From: Thermodesulfobacteriaceae bacterium
Lineage (GTDB): Bacteria > Desulfobacterota > Thermodesulfobacteria > Thermodesulfobacteriales > Thermodesulfobacteriaceae
Assembly (NCBI GenBank): GCA_015494725.1
Contig: WGAR01000077.1
Location: 1-23,264, forward strand
Direction of reading: 5' to 3'
DNA: 23,264 nt
Part shown: positions 14,217 through 20,863 of the stretch, piece by piece
How the letters are laid out: every line of letters begins with the position of its first letter
How positions within the stretch are numbered: position 1 is the first letter of the stretch
The notes under the pieces: model-generated
Database searches by the model: none
What the model was told of the DNA's origin: nothing
The model's input: only the letters and a program-made list of their open reading frames with translations
Position numbers and translations under genes: made by a program

Positions 14217-15414
14217 GGGCCAGATAATCGCGTACGTGGCGGGTAATGAGAAAATTCTGCCGCACGAATTCGCGGGCCTTAAGCCCCATTTCCCTCCGTT
14301 TTTCCTCGTAAAAAAGAAGATAGCGAATCCGCAGGGCCGCCCCCTCCGGAGTGTTCACCAGGAAACCGGTATGATGATTGACCACCTGGGTCCGGATACC
14401 CCCGGTGGCCCCCCCGATCACCGGTTTACCCTTCCACATGGCCTCGGTTACCGTCAAGCCGAAGCCCTCCCGCAGGGATTTCTGAAGCACTATATCCGCC
14501 GCACGCTGCAGAGCATTTACTGTGCGATGGGCCTCAGGGGGGAGCTTGAAGACGTAAATGTCCTTCTTACCCCGGGCGGCCTGAACCACCTCCTGATAGA
14601 CCCTTTCTCCCTCGGGATCGTCCGCCGCCCCTCCACCGGCCAGCACCAGCTGAAAGGAAATAAATTTCTGGGCCAGTTCCGCCGCCCGCATCACCCCCAG
14701 CGGGTCCTTGAAAGGATCAAACCGGGAGATCTGGACCACCAGCCGCCGCGACGGATCCAACCCCAGATCCTTAAGGATCCGAAACACCTCCTCCGGTGCC
14801 AGTTCCCGGTTCTTTTCGGAAAAGGGATCTATACTCGGAGGAATAATATACTGCGGATGCGGCAGGGGCTGGCTGAATTCGGGCATGGAATAGATACTGG
14901 CATGGTACTGGACGATAACCTTTTCCAGAAACCTCCACACCGGATAAAAAGGCCGGGAAAGATCGATATGACACCGCCAGATCCAGTAGCCCCTCCTCTT
15001 GGGAAGATACCGGATCAGATAGGCGGGCTGGGGATCGTGAATGATCACAAAGTCAGCCTCCGAAAGTTTATCCGCCAGCCTCTCCGCCTCTTTCTGGTTC
15101 ACCTCCTGATAGAGGCGGAGATGATCCTCGGTCAGATCCACTCGACGCCCCTGCAGGGCGTGGTGAAACCTTTTGGTTACCTCAAAGAACTCCGGAGGCC
15201 CCTGAATAACCTCCCAGGAAACCTCAAGCCCCAGGGCCTTCATGAGCGGAACCATGGAATGTAGTATCTCCGCCACCCCTCCGCCATAGGCCGTGGAATT
15301 GACATGCACCACCCTGGCCCCGCGCAGCTTTTCCGCCAGCTGTTGCATCTGAGCCACCGCTTCCGCCCCGGCCACCCGGGCGTAACGCTCCAGAAGCCCC
15401 TGGTTCCCGGACAT
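14116..15414 (-). CDS. treT: Trehalose synthase-like GT4 glycosyltransferase (TreT type)
   Basis: TreT enzymes form trehalose directly and reversibly from NDP-glucose and glucose. The 432-residue protein has the two Rossmann domains of a GT-B enzyme. The N-terminal part shows VVHVNSTAYGGGVAEIL (35-51), the HDPQPAYLI segment and YWIWRCHIDLSRP. The C-terminal part shows ISRFDPFKDPLGV and the donor-site EGFGLTVTEAMWKGKPVIGG motif with Glu-x7-Glu. These match TreT of thermophiles rather than sucrose synthases. The last 30 or so residues (Pro-rich, from SVCMGSPDR) are antisense to pdxA. The gene follows DUF5752 by six bases, preceded by a G-rich GGGGGG stretch. It may work alone or with the fused TPS/TPP protein. 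Confidence 0.85.
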   Translation of the reverse strand: MSGNQGLLERYARVAGAEAVAQMQQLAEKLRGARVVHVNSTAYGGGVAEILHSMVPLMKALGLEVSWEVIQGPPEFFEVTKRFHHALQGRRVDLTEDHLRLYQEVNQKEAERLADKLSEADFVIIHDPQPAYLIRYLPKRRGYWIWRCHIDLSRPFYPVWRFLEKVIVQYHASIYSMPEFSQPLPHPQYIIPPSIDPFSEKNRELAPEEVFRILKDLGLDPSRRLVVQISRFDPFKDPLGVMRAAELAQKFISFQLVLAGGGAADDPEGERVYQEVVQAARGKKDIYVFKLPPEAHRTVNALQRAADIVLQKSLREGFGLTVTEAMWKGKPVIGGATGGIRTQVVNHHTGFLVNTPEGAALRIRYLLFYEEKRREMGLKAREFVRQNFLITRHVRDYLALMLSVCMGSPDRLELETGEACVWPPVEPGPPPL

Positions 15415-15420
15415 AATCTC

Positions 15421-16161
15421 TTACCCCCCTTCCCTGGGCCGGGGAAACCCCTTCTTCCTGCGGGAGGGTTCCTCCCTGAGAGCGTGAATACGGGCACAGA
15501 AGGTCCGAATGTGCCGGATCAAGAAATCCCGGATCTCATACAAAGAAAGGAAGAAGGGATCCACCTTAGCGATCAGGTCCTCCAGAGGTTTGTAGTCCGG
15601 AGGAAACTGGCGGATCCAGTTGCGAAAATCATCCAGCCCCTGCGGATTGCGACGACGGGCATCAATGAAATGATAAAAGATGGTCCCCGGAGAAAAACTC
15701 TCCAGCACGTCCGCAATCTCATGGGGCCATTCCAGACGCATTCCGGTATCAAAGATAATGAGCTGACTTTTCACAAAATAGAAGGGGTTTTCCGCCTTTC
15801 GCCAGCCCAGATGTTCGTCCTCGAAAACCCGTTCCTGGATCAAGAGGATCAAAGCTTCGCGCAAATCCTCCATGCTGGCATACTCGTGCGGAGAGATGAG
15901 GTTAAGGCGTTCGGCCAGGATCCGATCCCGCACCTCCATATGGACCCAGGCGGCAAAATCGTTATGAAATTCGGGATGGTCAAAGGAGGGGCGCAGATGT
16001 CGGGCCCAGAAATGATGGTGAATGGAGGAAGGATCGATCTTCTTGATCTTTTCTACCAGCTCGGCCAAAGTATAGGCCTTCTCCCCGGTGGAGACCGAAA
16101 CCAGCGCGCAATCCTTTACCACAAAAGGCCCGGGATATTTTATCCGATCTTTTTCCGCCAC
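15421..16161 (-). CDS. DUF5752 family protein associated with trehalose genes
   Basis: The protein is soluble and mostly helical, with 246 residues and no signal sequence or catalytic motif that I recognise. Recognisable family-like segments are FVVKDCALVSVSTGEKA at the N-terminus, SIHHHFWARHLRPSF with three consecutive histidines (48-50), and PGTIFYHFIDARRR near 178-192. It resembles DUF5752 proteins, which tend to sit beside trehalose glycosyltransferases. A role in regulating or scaffolding trehalose synthesis is an inference from its position. It starts with GTG inside the end of the TPS/TPP gene (22-base overlap), using GGAGG in that gene as its ribosome site, so the two are coupled. Confidence 0.7.
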   Translation of the reverse strand: MAEKDRIKYPGPFVVKDCALVSVSTGEKAYTLAELVEKIKKIDPSSIHHHFWARHLRPSFDHPEFHNDFAAWVHMEVRDRILAERLNLISPHEYASMEDLREALILLIQERVFEDEHLGWRKAENPFYFVKSQLIIFDTGMRLEWPHEIADVLESFSPGTIFYHFIDARRRNPQGLDDFRNWIRQFPPDYKPLEDLIAKVDPFFLSLYEIRDFLIRHIRTFCARIHALREEPSRRKKGFPRPREGG

Positions 16162-18320
16162 ATCTCCTCCAGGAGGCGCCGTGCCTCCCGAAAATTCTCC
16201 AGTCGATAACGGGCCCGGGTCAAACCGTAGCCAATTTTTACCGTAAAACTCTCCGGAGGCAAAGCCTCAAAGAGGAACTCATCGGTCCAGTCATCACCCA
16301 TAGCCAGAATAAAATCATATTCCCCTTTTTCCAGAAACCAACGGGCGACCATACCCTTGTGGATCTCCCGGGGCTTAACCTCCAGGACCTTCTTTCCCTC
16401 CAGGACCATTAAACCCAGGGGGGGCACCAGATCAAGAAGGGCCTCCTTGAGTTCATGGGCCCGCAGGGCCCCCAGCTCTGATTCCGCCAGCCGATAATGC
16501 CAGACCAGACTGTGGGCCTTTTCCTCGATGAAGGCCCCGGGGGTACGATCCGCATATAGCTCCAGGACCGGACGCACCGCCTCCTTCCATTCCTGCTCCG
16601 GTTCCACCATCCGGTGCCACTCCTCCCCCTGATACACAAAGACCCCGTGTTCGGCCACCAGAGCAACCGGAAGATCCCCGAACCACCGGGAGAGCGTCTC
16701 CGGATCGCGACCGCTGATGATGACCACCCGGGCCACGCCGGCCAGACGCTCCAAAAGATCTCTCAATTCCTGATCCGGAGCGGCTTTCTCCGGCCTTCCG
16801 GTAAACCCCACCAGGGTACCATCGTAGTCCAGAAATAGAATCGGGGAACGGGCCTCTTTCCACTTAGAAAGCATTTTCTGCCGTTCTTCGCCGGTAAGCC
16901 GGGAGGAGGCAAAGCTTTCCTGGGTTTGTTTGACCTCGTTCAGGGTATTGATAAATTCCTTCACCCAGCGTTGGATATCATAACGCCGCAACCTTTCTTT
17001 CATGCGCCGATTGCGTACGATCTTTTCATCCCGGGGGAGACGAAGGGCCTCGTGCAGGGCCCGAACCATATCCTCCTGGCTGAAGGGATTGACTAGGATG
17101 GCTTCCGAGAGTTCGGCCGCCGCCCCGGCCATCTCCGAGAGGACGAGCACACCTCGATCCTCGGGAACCGTGGCTACATATTCCTTGGCAATAAGGTTCA
17201 TCCCGTCCCGCAAAGGGGTAACCAGCGCCACGTCGGCCAGGAAATAGAGGGCCGCCAGTTCCTCAAAACCCAGTCCCCGGGCCAGATAGTGGACCGGCAT
17301 CCAGGAGAGCGTACCAAAGCGGCCGTTAATGCGCCCCACCAGCTCCTCCACCTCTCGCTTCAACTCCTGATAATGTTCCACCTCGGTTCGCGAGGGGACC
17401 CCTATAAGGATCAGCAGGACCTTCTCCCTCCACTCCGGATACCTCTCCAGAAAGGCCTCAAAGGCCCGTAAACGCTGAGGGATACCCTTGGTGTAATCCA
17501 GACGATCCACGGAAAGAATAAGGCGCCGGTCTCCGATTTCTTCCTGAAACCGTTCCAGATTGCGGCGTACCGCCGGATTTTCCGGGGCCCGGGCAAAGCG
17601 AGCATAATCGATACTGATGGGAAAGACATCCACCTTGACCGCCCTCTCTTCGGTCAGCACCAGACCGAACTGGTGCTCGTAACCCAGGATCCGGCGAAGA
17701 CTGGAAAAGAAGTGCCGGGCGTAATCGTAGGTATGGAAACCAATAAGGTCGGCCCCCAGTAATCCCTCCAGGATCTCCCTGCGCCAGGGAAGGACCCGAA
17801 AGATCTCATAGGAGGGAAAAGGAATATGCAGGAAAAAACCGATGGAGGCCCGGGGGAGCCTCTCCCGCAAAAGACCGGGCAGGAGAAACAGCTGGTAGTC
17901 GTGTACCCAGATAATCGAATCCTCCTCGGCCAGTTCCGCCACCACCTGGGCATATTTCCGGTTTACCTGAAGATATCCCTCCCAGAGGGTCTCGTCGAAG
18001 AGGGCATATTGCAGAAAATAATGGCAGAGAGGCCAGAGGGTCCGGTTGGAGAATCCATAATAAAACTTATCCAGTTCCTCCCGGGAGAGACAGACCGGAT
18101 AACACCCCAGGGCCTGCAACTCCGCAGTTAGCCATTCCTCATATCTGGCCAGATCCTCGGCCGGAAGGCCGGGCCACCCCACCCAGAAGGCCTCCTCCCT
18201 GGGGACCACCGAGGACAGGGCCGTGGCCAAACCTCCCACGCTGGGTTGGAGTTGGAAGCGGTCCTTTTCGCGTTTCAAGGTAACCGGCAGACGATTGGAG
18301 ACCACAATAAAACGCGACAT
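16140..18320 (-). CDS. otsAB: Bifunctional trehalose-6-phosphate synthase/phosphatase (OtsA-OtsB fusion)
   Basis: The first domain (1-460) is a GT20 trehalose-6-phosphate synthase: VVSNRLPV at the N-terminus, PSVGGLATAL, WVHDYQLFLLPGLLR (138-152), HIPFPSYEIFR, GFHTYDYARHF, SVDRLDYTKGIP (270-281) and the donor-site PLRDGMNLIAKEY. The second domain (about 490-726) is a HAD phosphatase of the OtsB type, with FLDYDGTLVGF (Asp498 and Asp500), VVIISGRD, LVAEHGVFV and MGDDWTDEFLF. All key residues look intact, so both activities are expected: UDP-glucose plus glucose-6-phosphate to trehalose-6-phosphate, then trehalose. The ATG follows the aspS stop directly (TAGATG). It leads a trehalose unit with DUF5752 and treT. 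Confidence 0.95.
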   Translation of the reverse strand: MSRFIVVSNRLPVTLKREKDRFQLQPSVGGLATALSSVVPREEAFWVGWPGLPAEDLARYEEWLTAELQALGCYPVCLSREELDKFYYGFSNRTLWPLCHYFLQYALFDETLWEGYLQVNRKYAQVVAELAEEDSIIWVHDYQLFLLPGLLRERLPRASIGFFLHIPFPSYEIFRVLPWRREILEGLLGADLIGFHTYDYARHFFSSLRRILGYEHQFGLVLTEERAVKVDVFPISIDYARFARAPENPAVRRNLERFQEEIGDRRLILSVDRLDYTKGIPQRLRAFEAFLERYPEWREKVLLILIGVPSRTEVEHYQELKREVEELVGRINGRFGTLSWMPVHYLARGLGFEELAALYFLADVALVTPLRDGMNLIAKEYVATVPEDRGVLVLSEMAGAAAELSEAILVNPFSQEDMVRALHEALRLPRDEKIVRNRRMKERLRRYDIQRWVKEFINTLNEVKQTQESFASSRLTGEERQKMLSKWKEARSPILFLDYDGTLVGFTGRPEKAAPDQELRDLLERLAGVARVVIISGRDPETLSRWFGDLPVALVAEHGVFVYQGEEWHRMVEPEQEWKEAVRPVLELYADRTPGAFIEEKAHSLVWHYRLAESELGALRAHELKEALLDLVPPLGLMVLEGKKVLEVKPREIHKGMVARWFLEKGEYDFILAMGDDWTDEFLFEALPPESFTVKIGYGLTRARYRLENFREARRLLEEMWRKKIG

Positions 18321-20087
18321 CTAGGTCTTCTCCCAGCCGGGGAGGAGATGTAATTCCAGAAGCTGTTCCATGGACACCGGCGCCGGAGCCCCGGTGAGAA
18401 GGCACTGGGCCCGCTGGGTCTTGGGGAAGGCGATCACCTCCCGGATACTCCGATACCCTCCCATAAGCATCACCAGCCGGTCAAAACCGAAGGCCAGACC
18501 TCCGTGGGGAGGGGCTCCGTATTCCAGGGCTTCGAGCAAAAACCCGAATTTCTCCCGGGCTTCCTCCTCGGAGATGCGGAGAAGATGGAAGACCCGCTTC
18601 TGGAGTTCGGGCTGATGGATACGGATACTACCCCCGCCGATCTCCACCCCGTTCAGGACCAAATCGTAGGCTCGTGAACGTACCCGCTCCGGGGCCTCCT
18701 CCAGGAGGGGAAGATCTTCCTCTTTGGGCATGGTGAAGGGATGATGCACGGCTACAAACCGCCCCTCCTCCTCGTCCCATTCTACCAGAGGGAAATCCAA
18801 AATCCAGCAGAAACGATATTCCTTCTCCGGGATCAGACCCAGTCTGCGCGCCAGTTCCTGACGCAGTTCCGCCAGAGCCTCGTTAACCACCTCGGGTTGA
18901 TCGGCCACGAAAAAGAGGGTGGAACCAGGCTGCGGACGGAAGATCTCGCGCAAACGCTCCAGCACCTCCGCGGAGAAGAACTTTACGATAGGGGATTGAA
19001 AGCCCTCCTCCCGGACCTTAATCCAGGCCAGGCCTTTGGCCCCGAATTCCCCCACAAAGGCCGTAAGCTCGTCCAGTTCCTTACGGGAAAAATCCGCCGG
19101 AGCACAGAGCCCCTTGATTATTCCCCCGCGTTCCAGCACCTGAGCGAAGACCTTGAAGGAGGTTTCCTTAAAGAGATCCGAGACCTCGCGCAGTTCCATT
19201 CCAAACCGCAGATCCGGCCGATCGGTACCGAAGCGGGAAAGGGCTTCGGCATAAGAGAAACGAGGAAAGGGAAGCTGCAGCTCCACGCCCAGGGCCTCCC
19301 GGAAGATGTGAGCCACCAGTCTTTCCACCAGATCCATGATGCTTTCCTCATCCACGAAGGACATTTCCAGATCGAGCTGGGTGAATTCCGGCTGCCGATC
19401 GGCCCGTAAATCCTCATCCCGGAAGCAGCGCACGATCTGATAGTAGCGCTCCACTCCGGCCACCATCAGGATCTGCTTGAAGAGCTGAGGCGATTGCGGA
19501 AGGGCATAGAATTTTCCGGGATAGAGCCGGGAGGGCACCAGATAATCCCGCGCCCCCTCGGGAGTGCTCTTGGTAAGGAAGGGGGTTTCCACCTCCAGGA
19601 AACCCTCCCGGTTCAGGAACTCCCGGGCCGCCTGGGCCACCCGGTGGCGGAGAAGGAAGGGTTCCAGCCCTCCCGGGCGGCGCAGATCCAGATAGCGATA
19701 TTTTAACCTCAGGGCTTCGGAAACCGGTACCTCCTCATCCAGAGGGAAGGGCGGGGTACGGGAAACGTTGAGGATTTCCAGCTCCCGGGCCTCGACTTCG
19801 ATCTCCCCGGTGGGGATCTTGGGATTTTCCATCCCCCGGGGACGACGTCTCACCCTCCCCCGCACCGCCAGCACATATTCGGGCCGAAGTCTGTGGGCCA
19901 GGGCATGGACCTCGGGGGAGGTAGTGGGCTCGAAGACCACCTGGACGATACCCGAACGGTCGCGAAGATCGATAAAGATCACCCCTCCGTGATCGCGACG
20001 TCGCAGCACCCAACCCGCAAGGACCACTTCCTGGTCGATATGCTCCGGTCGCAGGATTCCACAGGGATGCGTGCGTTTGAGTTTCAT
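18321..20087 (-). CDS. aspS: Aspartyl-tRNA synthetase (bacterial type, probably non-discriminating)
   Basis: AspRS charges tRNA-Asp. The 588-residue protein has an N-terminal OB-fold anticodon domain (1-105), the class II core with motif 2 FRDEDLRADRQPEFTQLDLE (222-241), the bacterial GAD insertion (about 280-410), and motif 3 GGLAFGFDRLVMLMGG near the end. The anticodon domain reads RRRDHGGV with His33 and RPRGMENP with Gly85. In well-studied cases a His in this loop and a Gly at this second site go with non-discriminating enzymes that also charge tRNA-Asn, with GatCAB finishing Asn-tRNA. That is an inference here. The ATG at 20087 is chosen for the strong AAAGGAGGTGG site before it. Confidence 0.96.
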   Translation of the reverse strand: MKLKRTHPCGILRPEHIDQEVVLAGWVLRRRDHGGVIFIDLRDRSGIVQVVFEPTTSPEVHALAHRLRPEYVLAVRGRVRRRPRGMENPKIPTGEIEVEARELEILNVSRTPPFPLDEEVPVSEALRLKYRYLDLRRPGGLEPFLLRHRVAQAAREFLNREGFLEVETPFLTKSTPEGARDYLVPSRLYPGKFYALPQSPQLFKQILMVAGVERYYQIVRCFRDEDLRADRQPEFTQLDLEMSFVDEESIMDLVERLVAHIFREALGVELQLPFPRFSYAEALSRFGTDRPDLRFGMELREVSDLFKETSFKVFAQVLERGGIIKGLCAPADFSRKELDELTAFVGEFGAKGLAWIKVREEGFQSPIVKFFSAEVLERLREIFRPQPGSTLFFVADQPEVVNEALAELRQELARRLGLIPEKEYRFCWILDFPLVEWDEEEGRFVAVHHPFTMPKEEDLPLLEEAPERVRSRAYDLVLNGVEIGGGSIRIHQPELQKRVFHLLRISEEEAREKFGFLLEALEYGAPPHGGLAFGFDRLVMLMGGYRSIREVIAFPKTQRAQCLLTGAPAPVSMEQLLELHLLPGWEKT

Positions 20088-20110
20088 AGCCACCTCCTTT
20101 TGCCTACCCA

Positions 20111-20140
20111 ATTAAAACCGCAAGGCCCCGGGATAGTCAA
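20111..20140 (-). promoter_or_regulatory. Sigma70-type promoter of the aspS-otsAB-DUF5752-treT operon
   Basis: On the minus strand TTGACT (20135-20140) and TTTAAT (20111-20116) are separated by 18 bp. The predicted start near 20104 gives a leader of about 16 bases that includes the AAAGGAGGTGG ribosome site. The divergent pyrR promoter begins nine bases away, so the two promoters are back to back and nearly abut. Confidence 0.7.
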
Positions 20141-20148
20141 CCGAACCC

Positions 20149-20176
20149 TTGTCAAATTCGCAGGGAGAGGTTTATT
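20149..20176 (+). promoter_or_regulatory. Sigma70-type promoter of pyrR
   Basis: TTGTCA (20149-20154) and TTTATT (20171-20176) are separated by 16 bp. The expected transcription start at 20183-20184 falls on the pyrR ATG, so the message is probably leaderless. The G-rich GGGAGAGG at 20163-20170 lies upstream of that start and would not be transcribed. Confidence 0.55.
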
Positions 20177-20183
20177 TGTACCC

Positions 20184-20723
20184 ATGATTGAACGGGAGCT
20201 GGCCGGGGAAAAAGAGATCGAACGCACCCTCCGACGCCTCACCCACGAGATCCTGGAGCGTTACGGAGGGGCCCGGGATCTGATCCTGGTAGGGATCCGC
20301 ACCGGAGGGGTCCCTCTGGCCCGCCGTCTTCAGCGTCTGATCGAGGAACAGGAAGGAATAAAGATCCCGGTGGGAACCCTGGATATCAGTCTTTACCGGG
20401 ACGACTGGAGTCGGATCTCCTTTCATCCCGAGGTAAAGGCCACCGAAATCCCCGGATCCATCGACGACCTCAACGTCATCCTGGTGGACGACGTCATCTA
20501 CACCGGCCGCACGGTACGGGCCGCCCTGGACGCACTCATGGATTTCGGACGCCCCCGGAGGGTGGACCTGGCCGTGCTGGTGGACCGCGGACACCGGGAA
20601 CTGCCCATCCAGCCCAATTACGTGGGCTTCCAGGTGCCCACCCGACCCGAGGAACACGTAAAGGTCCTCCTGCGGGAAATCGACGGTCGGGATGCCATCC
20701 TCCTGCAAAGCCCTTCTAAGTGA
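20184..20723 (+). CDS. pyrR: Bifunctional pyr operon regulator / uracil phosphoribosyltransferase
   Basis: PyrR in other bacteria senses UMP/UTP and PRPP and controls pyrimidine operons by binding their leader RNA. It also has uracil phosphoribosyltransferase activity. The 179-residue protein has the PRPP-binding VILVDDVIYTGRT motif at 98-110, the N-terminal LVGIRTGGVPLARRL, the LDISLYRDDW segment, and a C-terminal RPEEHVKVLLREIDGRD stretch typical of PyrR. The reading frame is open upstream to 19893, but that part lies inside aspS, and the conserved protein starts at MIERELAG. No pyrimidine gene and no PyrR-type leader structure lie in this window. It diverges from aspS across 96 bases. Confidence 0.95.
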   Translation: MIERELAGEKEIERTLRRLTHEILERYGGARDLILVGIRTGGVPLARRLQRLIEEQEGIKIPVGTLDISLYRDDWSRISFHPEVKATEIPGSIDDLNVILVDDVIYTGRTVRAALDALMDFGRPRRVDLAVLVDRGHRELPIQPNYVGFQVPTRPEEHVKVLLREIDGRDAILLQSPSK

Positions 20724-20736
20724 TATTTTTCACTTA
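20717..20736 (+). promoter_or_regulatory. Perfect 7-bp inverted repeat overlapping the pyrR stop codon
   Basis: The half-sites TAAGTGA and TCACTTA are separated by six AT bases. The TGA stop of pyrR is part of the left arm. As RNA it is an AT-rich hairpin with no T-run after it, so it would be a weak terminator. As DNA its GTGA-N6-TCAC core has the spacing of a CRP/FNR-family operator. It lies 56 bp upstream of the thiC -35 box. Confidence 0.45.
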
Positions 20737-20791
20737 TCGGTCCCCCTCTGGTCCTTTTGGTTCGAGGAAAGAAAGAGGTGCGGGATAAACC

Positions 20792-20819
20792 TTGTCAATC
20801 CGGCAGGGTCTATTAAAGT
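20792..20819 (+). promoter_or_regulatory. Sigma70-type promoter of thiC
   Basis: TTGTCA (20792-20797) and TAAAGT (20814-20819) are separated by 16 bp. The expected transcription start is near 20826, about 38 bases before the thiC ATG. The -35 region shares the TTGTCAA sequence with the pyrR and trpB promoters. Confidence 0.6.
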
Positions 20820-20820
20820 T

Positions 20821-20845
20821 GTATCCTGAGAAACACTCTCAATAC
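20821..20845 (+). promoter_or_regulatory. Inverted repeat at the start of the thiC leader
   Basis: GTAT-CC-TGAGA-AACAC-TCTCA-ATAC forms two stacked stems, TGAGA/TCTCA and GTAT/ATAC, with a two-base bulge. It straddles the predicted transcription start near 20826, so it could be a DNA operator. If transcription starts slightly earlier it could instead be a 5' hairpin. A weak AGGGA ribosome site at 20853-20857 follows. No TPP riboswitch core is present. Confidence 0.4.
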
Positions 20846-20863
20846 GTGAAAAAGGGAACAAAC

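Noticed and set aside
19893..20183. Upstream extension of the pyrR reading frame
   Set aside because: It lies antisense inside aspS and across the divergent promoter region. PyrR similarity begins at 20184.
20724..20863. Possible TPP riboswitch before thiC, because CTGAGA occurs in the leader
   Set aside because: Only the CTGAGA fragment is present. The second conserved element, the paired closing stem and the needed length are missing, and the predicted promoter lies too close to the ATG.
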